DNA of 64,000 bases from Candidatus Bathyarchaeia archaeon (GTDB taxonomy: Archaea > Thermoproteota > Bathyarchaeia > Bathyarchaeales > Bathycorpusculaceae): NCBI GenBank assembly GCA_041447175.1, contig CP166960.1:2496519-2560518 (forward strand). Direction: 5' to 3'. A program made the translations under genes and the position numbers. Positions 1-8,308 of the stretch are shown one piece after another. Within the stretch, counting starts at the first letter, position 1. Each line of letters starts with the position of its first letter. The notes beneath the pieces were generated by a model. It saw only the letters and a list, made by a program, of their open reading frames with translations, did no database searches and was not told where the DNA came from.

Positions 1-1
1 T

Positions 2-517
2 CTAAAAAACGACTTCAAACTTCAGGACATGGTGGTTAGCTCTCCGACTTCTTGGGTTACTTACATGTTTGGAATTGCCTTGGCAGAAATCGTCTACTCA
101 CTTCCCGCTTTAATCGTGCTGAGTGTGCTGGCGTATTTCTTTCTAACCCTGAGTTTGGCGGGAATTCTGCAGTTCGTCGCGGTGCTGGGTTTGATGTTTC
201 TGGTTTCCATCGCAATCGGCTACACGCTCTCCACCTTCTCCAGCGACATCGTGCAAAGCTTTGCCTTCTCAAGGCTTATCTCTACGCTTTTCTCAACAAT
301 ACCCCCAGTGTATTACCCCATCACCTACATTCCGCTGCCCTTCCGGTACCTTGCATACTTTTCCCCCACGACGTATGTCGCTGAGATTGCTCAAAACGCC
401 GCGGGGTTTTTGCAGGTGCCTTCTTGGAACATTATTTTGGACTGGATAGTGCTGGTTGTTTTGGCGGTGACGCTTTTTTTGGTTGCCAAAACTAAGGCGC
501 GGTGGAGAGAAATCTGA
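2..517 (+). CDS. ABC-2 type transporter permease, C-terminal part
   Basis: The frame is open from the window edge, so the gene is 5'-truncated; an internal ATG at 29 is unlikely to be the true start. The visible ~170 residues contain four to five hydrophobic segments and end in a short basic tail (KTKARWREI). The order of membrane segments and the loop PPVYYPITYIPLPFRYL followed by SPTTYVAEIAQ resemble the last third of ABC-2 family permeases, which form the membrane channel of ATP-driven exporters. The ATPase partner would lie upstream, outside the window. Family-level call only; the substrate cannot be told. The gene ends with an ordinary TGA stop. Confidence 0.7.
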   Translation, partial: LKNDFKLQDMVVSSPTSWVTYMFGIALAEIVYSLPALIVLSVLAYFFLTLSLAGILQFVAVLGLMFLVSIAIGYTLSTFSSDIVQSFAFSRLISTLFSTIPPVYYPITYIPLPFRYLAYFSPTTYVAEIAQNAAGFLQVPSWNIILDWIVLVVLAVTLFLVAKTKARWREI

Positions 518-569
518 CACGAAAAACCATAAAGGCAATTCTTGCTGATTGTTACTTGTGGTGACAAAA

Positions 570-1343
570 ATGAGTGAAGTAGTTAAAGTTGTGGGTTTAA
601 CTCCTGAAAACTATCGTGAACTCGGGTGCCCTTGTTTTTTAAATCCAAAACATCCCGCGCATCTAACTAAGCTGGAGTGGCTTAAAGACCGTTTTGCGGA
701 AGGCTTCACCATCAAGTCGCTTTACGCCGAAAACCAAAAGCGTCCCATAGGCTTCATTGAGTATGTTCCGGGCGAGTTTGCGTGGCGCGCCGTTGACGCC
801 CCAGACTACCTGTTTATTCACTGCATTTGGATTAGTCCCAACAAGTACAAAGAACAAGGCAACGGTTCACTGCTGGTTCAGGAATGCATCAACGATGCCG
901 CGGCACAGGGAAAAGCAGGCGTTGCTGTGGTGACAAGTGAAGGACCGTTTATGGCGTCTAAGGCTTTGTTTTTGAAAAACGGCTTTGAACAGGTGGCACA
1001 AGATGACCATTTCGAGTTGATGGCAAAAAACTTGAAAGCTGATTGTGGTTTGCCCAAGTTTAAGGATTGGCGAACAGAGCTAGCCAAGTACATGGGATTA
1101 AATATCGTATACTCCAACCAATGCCCTTGGGTAGCAAGGTCAATAGATGAAACAGTTGAGATTGCAAAAGAAAAACGCTTGGACCTCAAAGTAACCGAGC
1201 TTAAAACCGCCCAAGACGCTCAAAATGCGCCCTCCATTTACGCCACCTTCACCTTGATTTATGACGGAAAAATCTTAGCCGACCACTACATTTCCAGCAC
1301 ACGTCTCTTAAGCGTCCTAAAGAAAGAGCTGAAACTGATTTAG
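570..1343 (+). CDS. GNAT acetyltransferase with YoaP-like C-terminal domain
   Basis: The product is about 257 aa. The first ~165 residues look like a GNAT acyl-CoA-dependent N-acetyltransferase: FIHCIWISPNKY (beta4) is followed by the pyrophosphate-binding turn EQGNGSLLVQ and later FLKNGFEQV. The C-terminal ~90 residues begin at IVYSNQCPW and resemble the YoaP domain that follows GNAT domains in known bacterial and archaeal proteins. The substrate is unknown. In-frame TTG (549) and GTG (561) codons lie just upstream; I chose the ATG at 570 because MSEVVKVVGL starts directly with the fold, but no clear ribosome-binding site decides between them. Confidence 0.7.
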   Translation: MSEVVKVVGLTPENYRELGCPCFLNPKHPAHLTKLEWLKDRFAEGFTIKSLYAENQKRPIGFIEYVPGEFAWRAVDAPDYLFIHCIWISPNKYKEQGNGSLLVQECINDAAAQGKAGVAVVTSEGPFMASKALFLKNGFEQVAQDDHFELMAKNLKADCGLPKFKDWRTELAKYMGLNIVYSNQCPWVARSIDETVEIAKEKRLDLKVTELKTAQDAQNAPSIYATFTLIYDGKILADHYISSTRLLSVLKKELKLI

Positions 1344-1384
1344 CAGCCTTGAAAAATTGTTGACGAAAAGAAAAGAAGAGTGGG

Positions 1385-2386
1385 TTAGTGGATTTTCTGC
1401 TTTTTCCCTTTAGTGTAGATTACGAAGGCTGCGGCGAAGGCTGTGACTGCGCTGAGGGCACCCAGAATGGATTCTGGAACCACGGTTATGTATCCGAGTA
1501 TGCAAATGTTGGTGGATGTTGTCAGCTGGAAGCATGGTGTAACTGCTATTAGGTCTTGGTTGTTTTCACTGGTTAGATCTAAGAATTTTTGAACCCAGAC
1601 GCCCTGTGTTGAGGCTTTGACTTCGATGGTTGAACCTAGTTGAGTGTCTGCGGGGACGGTGACGGCTACCTGAACTCTGCCTTGGCTGTCAGTGAAGGCT
1701 TCTGCGGGTGTGACGTAGGTTGAGTTTAGCTCTGTGTTTGATGCTCCATTGTTGAGTGTGACTGTGAACTGCATCTTAACGTTGGGGCGTGGGACACCTG
1801 TTGAGTCTTCAAGCTGCGCTGTGAACACTATGGTTTGTCCTGCATTGCCCTGAACGGACCCGCCGTCAGTGGGTATCGGGGAGATCCAGTTGAGTACGTC
1901 GCCTTGTCTTACCCCATCTTTGCCTGTGGCGGCGGTTGCTTGAGCTTCACCTGCGCTGTATATGCTTAAGTCCATCCATGATGGTGGCGTGTAGCTTGGG
2001 TCAAGTAGTTTCCAGATGGAAATCTGATTTGTGGCGGCGGCGTTGTCGGTTGAGGGAGTGTTCCATGAGAGTATGTAGCTGATTGCCCTCCATGTTGCCG
2101 TGTCTGGTGCCATTGTTGCCGTGGCAGAGTAGGTGCTGCCTATATCGACCGTCCGGTCAGGGTGCATGCAGTATGACATGGTTGACTCGGTTTGAGCGCC
2201 TAATGTCACGTCGATTGGGATTTGGCCTACCCAGTGACCACTAGATGAAACGCCCAATGCGCCGTTTGCACTGTTATTTGGGTCTTTTATGTGGACTGAA
2301 TATGGTGCAACGGCGAAGGCGAAGGTGCTCATCATCAAGACAAGCAACCCCAACAATAATGCTGAAAGCATTACTTTATTTTTCAT
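1385..2386 (-). CDS. Secreted, membrane-anchored surface protein with candidate thioester domain and Ig-like domain
   Basis: The product is 333 aa. An N-terminal signal peptide (basic MKNK, then a hydrophobic run to AFA, residues 1-26) and a C-terminal hydrophobic segment followed by KGKKQKIH indicate a surface protein anchored in the membrane. Residues ~60-130 contain SYCMHP (Cys73), YILSWNTP and NQISIWKL (Gln121, Trp125). This Cys...QxxxW layout is that of bacterial thioester adhesin domains, where the Cys and Gln side chains form an internal bond that attacks host or surface nucleophiles. Residues ~185-270 look like an Ig-like domain (FTAQLEDSTGVPRPNVKM). It lies alone between convergent and divergent neighbours. 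The thioester assignment is motif-based; the secreted, anchored nature is firmer. Confidence 0.65.
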   Translation of the reverse strand: MKNKVMLSALLLGLLVLMMSTFAFAVAPYSVHIKDPNNSANGALGVSSSGHWVGQIPIDVTLGAQTESTMSYCMHPDRTVDIGSTYSATATMAPDTATWRAISYILSWNTPSTDNAAATNQISIWKLLDPSYTPPSWMDLSIYSAGEAQATAATGKDGVRQGDVLNWISPIPTDGGSVQGNAGQTIVFTAQLEDSTGVPRPNVKMQFTVTLNNGASNTELNSTYVTPAEAFTDSQGRVQVAVTVPADTQLGSTIEVKASTQGVWVQKFLDLTSENNQDLIAVTPCFQLTTSTNICILGYITVVPESILGALSAVTAFAAAFVIYTKGKKQKIH

Positions 2387-2568
2387 TTTAATACATCTAC
2401 CTGCGGTTTGGAATCACAAGTCTCAAAAATTGATATAAGTAAAACTTCCAAATTCACAATGCGTCCAACCTCGACATATCCACATATGCACAACGGTAAT
2501 TGGCATGGTTGGTTTTGGTTTTTTGTGCGGAAAGAATATGAGAACACACCCAACTATCATTTGTAGGC

Positions 2569-3924
2569 ATGACTTTGCTTCAGAAACCCCGTAGTGCATC
2601 CGCTTCTTCGAACGCAAACAATTGGTTACTGGATGTCATACGGCAAGTTAATCACTCCGCGTTGGATAACAACCAAATCGCCACATCAACCCGCCAAAGC
2701 AGCCTATGCGTCTTGTGCAAAGGCGCACGGAACCTATGCGGCAAAAGCCGATGCCCCCTCATGGTCAAAGTTAACTCTTACCTCAAAAGCGTCCCCCTGC
2801 TGGGCAGCGAAGACATCGACGGCGCCTCCCCACCCAGCGTATTCATTGGCAGAATCGGCTACCCCAACGTCTACGTCGGACCCCTCGTGCCCCCCATTCA
2901 CGAAGACACCCGCCTCTTTGACTTGCCAGAGCATTGGTTTGGCAAATCCATAGACGAAATCGTCGGGTTCCGCAGCCTGCTGGTCCGCGGCAAACACCGC
3001 GTCCACGTACAAGAATTCTCCACGGCGGGCAAAATCATGGAGCAGACCCGCGAGTTGGCGTTAGCCGACAACAGTGTCGATTTGGAGCTTAACCTCACCA
3101 AGAAACCGCGCGGCAACATTACCTTGGATGATGATGTGCAGCCGTTTGGTCCCTCCGCGCCCATCCGCGACCTGCATGTGGGCAACTCCCGTTTCAATCA
3201 ACATGTGGAAAAAGCCTTCTACGACACCGACCTGAAATCCACAACGGCAGTACAGGAACTTTACCGCCGCGGCGTGTTGGTGAGCCAAATCCAAAAAGCC
3301 TTCAGCGTCGGCGCATTTGGGGTGGAGAAGAACCGGCGGTTGGTGCCTACCCGATGGAGCATAACTGCCGTAGACGACATCATTGGTAAGAGCCTTGTGG
3401 CGCAGGTGAAGACTTTCCCCGAAATCAACGAGTACCGCGTCTACGAATCCGTCTATTTGGATAATGTGTTTGAGATTTTGATGTTGCCTGCCGCTTGGAG
3501 CTACGAATCCATGGAGGCATGGTACCCTGGAACCACTTGGAACCCTAACGGCGCCAACGTGGTTGTCTACAGCGACGCGGAAGGCAACAACGGACGAACC
3601 ACCTATGCGCAGATTGGCGGATGCTACTACAGCGCGCGGCTAGCCACCTGCGAGCAACTCATCAAGGAACGCCGCCAAGCCACCGTCGTGGTCCTGCGGG
3701 AAGCCCGCCCCGGCTACATCATGCCCATGGGAGTGTGGCAAGTCCGCGAAAACGTGCGAAATGCTATGCGGCAAAAACCCCTCAAATTCAACACCCTTGC
3801 GCAGTCGCTTCAACATGTTAGTGGCAAGTTGGAGATTCCGATGCAGCAGTGGATTGCTCAGGGCAAGCTGCTGCGGCAGGAGCTGTTTCAGAAGCGCATA
3901 AGTGACTTCTTCGGCAGCAACTGA
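2569..3924 (+). CDS. nre: Nre family DNA repair protein
   Basis: The product is 451 aa. Near the N-terminus CVLCKGARNLCGKSRCP (Cys47, 50, 57, 62) is the four-cysteine zinc motif of archaeal Nre proteins. The body has the family's FIGRIGYPNVYVGPL and YYSARLATCEQL regions. The last residues, QKRISDFFGSN, fit a PCNA-interacting peptide (Q441, I444, F447, F448) as reported for Haloferax Nre, which helps repair DNA damage together with PCNA. The length fits the family. NucS about 3 kb downstream also ends in a PIP-like motif. The stop codon is TGA, showing that TGA terminates normally here. The start is the ATG at 2569. Confidence 0.88.
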   Translation: MTLLQKPRSASASSNANNWLLDVIRQVNHSALDNNQIATSTRQSSLCVLCKGARNLCGKSRCPLMVKVNSYLKSVPLLGSEDIDGASPPSVFIGRIGYPNVYVGPLVPPIHEDTRLFDLPEHWFGKSIDEIVGFRSLLVRGKHRVHVQEFSTAGKIMEQTRELALADNSVDLELNLTKKPRGNITLDDDVQPFGPSAPIRDLHVGNSRFNQHVEKAFYDTDLKSTTAVQELYRRGVLVSQIQKAFSVGAFGVEKNRRLVPTRWSITAVDDIIGKSLVAQVKTFPEINEYRVYESVYLDNVFEILMLPAAWSYESMEAWYPGTTWNPNGANVVVYSDAEGNNGRTTYAQIGGCYYSARLATCEQLIKERRQATVVVLREARPGYIMPMGVWQVRENVRNAMRQKPLKFNTLAQSLQHVSGKLEIPMQQWIAQGKLLRQELFQKRISDFFGSN

Positions 3925-4188
3925 TGGTCAGCTTGTTTGGCTGAAAAAGGTTTTTCGACCTCCCCTCTATAGGTTCTGCATAGATATGCTATTAGCATCC
4001 AAATAGGTCGATGGCGGTACTTCTCTATAGCGTAATTCTGGTTCTTTGGCAGCAACTGAAAGGGCTTAACAAACGTACACACAACCTTTTTTTAAAAAAG
4101 GAGGGTGTTCCCTCATGTAGCCACATAGCCTTAAATGCCAAGGGGAGTCACCTAGCGTAGGTTTTAGAGGCTGTGCTTCTTTGAGTGG
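3925..4188. other. Intergenic region with degenerate copies of neighbouring gene ends
   Basis: No intact gene is seen. Positions 4014-4037 match 22 of 24 bases of the 3' part of the pyrophosphatase gene (6148-6171), in the same orientation. Immediately after, 4042-4059 matches 17 of 18 bases of the very end of nre (3907-3924). Next come an inverted repeat of CC-T7-A6-GG (4085-4101) and a small hairpin GAGGG/CCCTC (4101-4114), which could end the nre transcript. The copies suggest a rearrangement scar. Confidence 0.5.
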
Positions 4189-6042
4189 ATGTTTTTGAGG
4201 CTAGGTGACCATGGAATAATTGGAAATCTCAACACTTGTGCGATAATAAATCGAGACGGGAATGTTGATTGGTGCTGTTTTCCCAACCTTGAATCGCCCA
4301 GTGTTTTCGCTGGAATTCTTGACAGCGAGAAGGGTGGGCGCTTTGTTATTCAGCCCAATCATATGTTTCAGTCAGCCCAGAAATATCTGAAGAATAGCAA
4401 TGTTTTGCAAACCTACTTTTTTTCGTGGTTTGGAAACGCAAAACTAACCGATTTCATGCCCATCCAGACTGCAAGGGCTGAGAAACACCTGCGTCAAGCG
4501 ATATATAGAAAGTTGGAGTGCCTTTCAGGGGGCACGGTTTTCAAAGTAGAGTTTTCACCCAAATTTGATTACGGCAGGGGACAAACAAATCTGAGATTAC
4601 TTGAAAATGGCGCTGAAGCCTCTTACAACTCGCACGATGAACATATCTTCCTTTATTCGCCATACCGTTTGTCGTTATTTGGGGATATGGCGGTTACTCA
4701 ATTTCGTCTTAAACGTGGGGAAAGCGTCTGGTTCTTGCTCAGATACAATTTTGACCACAGAGACGACGATGCTGAATGCGCTCAGGCGTTTGATGAAACT
4801 CTTACCTACTGGCGAACTTGGGCGCGTGAACGTGAAAGTTCTGCTGAGGTTCTTTTTCATGGCAGATGGCGGCAGGCGGCTATTCGTTCTGGCTTGATTT
4901 TGAAATTGTTAATGAATGATGAAACGGGGTCTATTGCTGCAGCGGCAACCACCTCTATTCCTGAAGAGATTGGCGGGACTCGTAATTGGGACTACCGATT
5001 CAATTGGGTCCGAGATGCATCTTTCACGATTCAAGCTCTTTACCATCTGGGGCATCCAGAAGAGGCAAAAAAACACCTATTATGGTTCACTAACGTCTGT
5101 AAACAGCATGAAGACCCTGCTGATATTCAGCCCTTGTATGCACTAAACAATCAAAAAGGTCTAACGGAAGAGGAAATCTACTCTTTAGCTGGGTATAGAA
5201 ACTCCCGTCCAGTGCGTGTTGGCAACAAAGCCTCACACCAGATACAACTGGACGTATACGGAGAGTTAGTCAACGCTTTCTATGAAACTACCCGTTACGG
5301 AATGACCCTGTCAGAAGACGATTGGGCTTTCGTAAAAAAGATAGTTGAACATGTACGCAAAAACTGGAACACAAAAGACTCAGGCATATGGGAAGCTAGA
5401 TCTGAGCCCAGACACTACGTTTACTCCAAGGTGATGTGTTGGGTAGCTTTGGATAGAGGCGTACGCATAGCTGTGGCACACAATTTTGAAGCTCCACTTG
5501 ACGATTGGAGAGCAACAATGGATGAAATAAAAACGGCGGTTCTGCAGAATGGCTTTAGTGAACAATTGAACAGTTTTGTTCAATCGTTTGGCTCACAAGA
5601 CCTTGATGCAACTGGGTTGCTTTTGCCAATAGTGGGTTTTCTGCCAATTGATGATCCAAAAATTCAAGGAACCATAAAAACAATCATCGAAAAATTAGGG
5701 GGAACAGACAACTTGCTTTACCGATATCTCAACGATGACGGGTTACATGGTAGGGAAGGTAAATTCTTTTTATGCTCTTTTTGGCTGGTGCAAGCGTTGT
5801 CTCTTTCTGGCAGAGAATTAGAAGCTGAGAAAGTCCTCTTCAGCATGCTAAAGTACGTGAGCCCAACTGGCTTGATATCTGAAGAAGTTGAAACCGACAC
5901 AGGAGAACTTCTCGGAAACTTTCCTCAAGCGTTTAGCCATATTGGCCTGATTAACAGTTTAATCTATTTGTACCGAGCCCAAGGGGCGTCGCATAAATTA
6001 AGCCTCATCGGCACAGAAGAATTTAACACTCTGCTAATTTAG
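4189..6042 (+). CDS. Glycoside hydrolase family 15 (glucoamylase/trehalase-like)
   Basis: The product is 617 aa, typical for archaeal GH15 enzymes. The N-terminal beta domain opens with LGDHGIIGNLNTCAIINRDG and VDWCCFPNLESPSVFAGILD. The (alpha/alpha)6 catalytic domain follows: GGTRNWDYRFNWVRDASF, a region with SGIWEARSEPRHYVYSKVM carrying the likely general acid Glu, and near the end LLGNFPQAFSHIGLINS, where the catalytic base Glu precedes (EVETDTGELLGNF). Family members hydrolyse alpha-linked glucosides, and several archaeal ones are trehalases; the substrate cannot be decided from sequence alone. There is no signal peptide, so it is probably cytoplasmic. The gene sits between nre and convergent ppa, next to duplicated gene-end fragments, which may mark its insertion. 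Confidence 0.88.
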   Translation: MFLRLGDHGIIGNLNTCAIINRDGNVDWCCFPNLESPSVFAGILDSEKGGRFVIQPNHMFQSAQKYLKNSNVLQTYFFSWFGNAKLTDFMPIQTARAEKHLRQAIYRKLECLSGGTVFKVEFSPKFDYGRGQTNLRLLENGAEASYNSHDEHIFLYSPYRLSLFGDMAVTQFRLKRGESVWFLLRYNFDHRDDDAECAQAFDETLTYWRTWARERESSAEVLFHGRWRQAAIRSGLILKLLMNDETGSIAAAATTSIPEEIGGTRNWDYRFNWVRDASFTIQALYHLGHPEEAKKHLLWFTNVCKQHEDPADIQPLYALNNQKGLTEEEIYSLAGYRNSRPVRVGNKASHQIQLDVYGELVNAFYETTRYGMTLSEDDWAFVKKIVEHVRKNWNTKDSGIWEARSEPRHYVYSKVMCWVALDRGVRIAVAHNFEAPLDDWRATMDEIKTAVLQNGFSEQLNSFVQSFGSQDLDATGLLLPIVGFLPIDDPKIQGTIKTIIEKLGGTDNLLYRYLNDDGLHGREGKFFLCSFWLVQALSLSGRELEAEKVLFSMLKYVSPTGLISEEVETDTGELLGNFPQAFSHIGLINSLIYLYRAQGASHKLSLIGTEEFNTLLI

Positions 6043-6108
6043 TGAATGTTTCCGAAGTACTCTAAGAAACTTGTACGCTTCAGAATTTATCATCGTATCC
6101 GCAGCGTG

Positions 6109-6663
6109 TTATTTGACCTGCTTTTCGGGGGCTTGTATGTTTCGTTCGCGGTACTTCTCCATGGCGTAATTGACGATTTCCTTGGCTTCTTTGGCGTTTT
6201 TCCAGTCCCGCGTTTTTGCCCACTTGTGCGGTTCCAGCCGCTTGTAGGTTTCAAAGAACTCCTGAATCTCCACCAACTGATGCTGGTGCACATCGTCGAT
6301 GTCGTGGTAACCTTCAAATCGTCGGTCGCTAACCAGCACTGACAGAATCTTGGCGTCTAAGCCTGCTTCATCCTCGATTATAAGCGCGCCGATAACCCGC
6401 ACCTTCACAACACAACCCACGTTAAGCGACGCGAAGCTGAGCACCATGATGTCGAGGGGGTCGCCGTCGTCAAACCATGTCTGGGGCACAAACCCGTATT
6501 CCACGGGGAAAACCACCGACGACGGAATAATCCTGTCCAAAACAAAGGCTTCCCATTCTTTGCTGTATTCGTATTTGTCTCTGCTTCCGCTGGTTACTTC
6601 GATGACCATGTTTAGCAGTTCGGGCGGTTTGTCGCCGGCTGGCAAATCCTTCCAGAAGTTCAT
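6109..6663 (-). CDS. ppa: Inorganic pyrophosphatase, soluble class I
   Basis: The product is 184 aa, the usual size for a family I enzyme. It hydrolyses pyrophosphate to phosphate in the cytoplasm. The metal-binding signature is clear as DDGDPLDIMVL, preceded by FPVEYGFVPQTW. VIEVTSGSRDKYEY and the C-terminal region FFETYKRLEPHKWAKTRDW are also family features. Its 3' end converges on the GH15 gene. A short degenerate copy of its C-terminal coding sequence occurs at 4014-4037. Confidence 0.95.
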   Translation of the reverse strand: MNFWKDLPAGDKPPELLNMVIEVTSGSRDKYEYSKEWEAFVLDRIIPSSVVFPVEYGFVPQTWFDDGDPLDIMVLSFASLNVGCVVKVRVIGALIIEDEAGLDAKILSVLVSDRRFEGYHDIDDVHQHQLVEIQEFFETYKRLEPHKWAKTRDWKNAKEAKEIVNYAMEKYRERNIQAPEKQVK

Positions 6664-6699
6664 ATGTATCCTCTGAAGGAAAAAGAGGCGACAGGGTAA

Positions 6700-7521
6700 T
6701 TAAATTTTCTCGGCTGAAACCTGCGGCTTTTTAGGCGCAAAAAAGCTTTCCAGCTTGGTTGTGCCTGTTTTTTTGAGAACTTCCGCACAGGTTTTGGGGT
6801 CCAATGGTTTGTACTCGAGCCCCAATGTGACCAGCATGCGTTGCACATCTTTGCCCAGACTGGGCGCAACCAGCACAGCACGCACTTCACGGTTCACCTT
6901 CGCCTTGATGGGTTCAATGTACTTTGCGAGTTGCAGGGCGGCGTCTTTAGAGGCGTTTTTACGTTTAACTTCCACGATGACGAGTTTACCGTTTTTGTCC
7001 TCGCCATAGATGTCCACAAACCCTGGCTCCACATGTTTTTCCCAGCTAATCGGCTTAAACCCCTCCTCAAACAATTCAGGCTTAAGCAGGATGGCGCGGT
7101 GCATGTCGTCTTCGGTTGCGTGCAGCAAGAAATCTCCTGCGTCCTCCAAGTTGAGGGCGGAAACCATGAAGATGGAGGTGAATTTTACGCGGACGTTTTC
7201 GCGGGGTTTTTGGCGTACACCGTGAACTTCGAGTTCGCCGTCTTTTTGTTGGACGTGAAAGACGCTGCCGGCGGGTTGCCAGTTGACGGGTTCGTAGCCG
7301 ACGGGGCGATGCACCAGCAGGGAACCATCTGATTTGATAATGACAAGACGCTCGCCGGGTTCCAGTGTGGATTTGGCGCGTCCACTGTAATGTACATTGC
7401 AGTTGCCTGCAACCACGAGGGTACGCCTCTGGGCAAGTGCCTTCTCGATTGTGGCTGAAGCTTCGGCAAGGGTGGGGTTTACTTGTACGTCTGCGTTGGA
7501 GGGTTGCATTTGTTTGACCAA
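6700..7521 (-). CDS. nucS: Endonuclease NucS (EndoMS), mismatch-specific
   Basis: The product is 273 aa. The N-terminal beta-rich dimerisation domain is followed by a RecB-like nuclease core: GFVDIYGEDKNGKLVIVEVK carries the catalytic Asp and the ExK motif, then RKNASKDAALQLAKYI. The C-terminus has TTKLESFF (Thr254, Leu257, Phe260, Phe261), a PIP-like peptide expected to bind PCNA, with Thr instead of the usual Gln. NucS/EndoMS cuts mismatched or branched DNA and replaces MutSL in many archaea and actinobacteria. The start overlaps the upstream end of the divergent methyltransferase region, so the exact start is less certain than the identity. Confidence 0.92.
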   Translation of the reverse strand: MVKQMQPSNADVQVNPTLAEASATIEKALAQRRTLVVAGNCNVHYSGRAKSTLEPGERLVIIKSDGSLLVHRPVGYEPVNWQPAGSVFHVQQKDGELEVHGVRQKPRENVRVKFTSIFMVSALNLEDAGDFLLHATEDDMHRAILLKPELFEEGFKPISWEKHVEPGFVDIYGEDKNGKLVIVEVKRKNASKDAALQLAKYIEPIKAKVNREVRAVLVAPSLGKDVQRMLVTLGLEYKPLDPKTCAEVLKKTGTTKLESFFAPKKPQVSAEKI

Positions 7522-7569
7522 ACAGTTTTAGAAGCGGCTATTGTACATAAGACTTCTGAAGGTTTCGCT

Positions 7570-8133
7570 GTGAACAGTTGGAGACAGAAACGTTCGGTCA
7601 TGCGGCGCTACAACCTCACTATCCAGATGTACGATGACCGCTACCGCCAAGAGCAAGAAGCCAAATACCACGCCGCCCTTCAAGACCTAACCCTCCAAAG
7701 CGATAGTTGGTTTCTGGATGTCGGTTGCGGCTCAGGCCTATTTTTCCGTTATGTTGCTGGCTTCGCTAAAGAAGTGGTTGGGGTGGATATTTCCCGTCAA
7801 CTGCTGCTTCAAGCCCAACAACGCGCCAAACCCTACGGAAACGTTGCCGTGGTTTTGGCTGACGCAGACCATTTGCCTTTCAAGGCGGACGTTTTTGGTT
7901 TCGTGTTTGCGTTTACGGTTCTCCAAAACATGCCTAAACCTGTGAATACGCTTAAGCATCTGCAGTCTGTGGCGGCAAAAGGTGCCTGTTATGTGGTCAC
8001 GGGGCTTAAGGGGGCGATGTCTTTGGAGGTTTTTGGGGGTTTTTTGGAGGCGGCAGGTTTAACAGCCGTCGGTCTTCGGGACGATGATGTGCTTCGTTGT
8101 CATGTGGTTAGATGCGTCCAACGTTCTGTTTGA
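7570..8133 (+). CDS. SAM-dependent class I methyltransferase
   Basis: The product is ~187 aa. WFLDVGCGSGLFFRYV is the SAM-binding motif I, VVGVDISRQLLLQAQ is motif II (acidic Asp after beta2), and VVLADADHLPFKADVFGFVF is the motif III/IV region. The substrate is unknown. I set the start at GTG 7570 (NSWRQKRSVMRRYNLTIQMYDDRY) because this helical lead-in is common to related archaeal proteins; ATG 7600 is the alternative. The frame is open further upstream to 7483 but that would overlap divergent nucS. Confidence 0.75.
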   Translation: MNSWRQKRSVMRRYNLTIQMYDDRYRQEQEAKYHAALQDLTLQSDSWFLDVGCGSGLFFRYVAGFAKEVVGVDISRQLLLQAQQRAKPYGNVAVVLADADHLPFKADVFGFVFAFTVLQNMPKPVNTLKHLQSVAAKGACYVVTGLKGAMSLEVFGGFLEAAGLTAVGLRDDDVLRCHVVRCVQRSV

Positions 8134-8192
8134 GCCGTTCTGTTTTTCTGTGCATCTTCCTTTTTTCCTGATGTATCGTGCGAATGCGGTTG

Positions 8193-8218
8193 TTTTTCAA
8201 GCAATATTTATATCATCA
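8193..8218 (+). promoter_or_regulatory. Promoter of the polyferredoxin gene with shared TTTTTCAAGCAAT element
   Basis: The sequence TTTTTCAAGCAAT is followed by ATTTATATC, a good archaeal TATA box about 95-100 bases before the polyferredoxin start. A near-identical element precedes the Sec hdrA (9453-9478), and a shorter version precedes the Cys hdrA (12212-12232). This suggests shared control. The match is by eye. Confidence 0.6.
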
Positions 8219-8308
8219 GACCCCCACTCAAGCCTTCTAATAGACAGCTTAGAGCGTAGAACAAGCTCTGTTCGGGCGCATCTCGTCTATGATGGTGGAA
8301 CAAGATAT

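Noticed and set aside
8084-8308. N-terminal extension of the polyferredoxin
   Set aside because: The extra residues cross the TATA promoter and overlap the preceding gene; the ATG at 8309 fits better.
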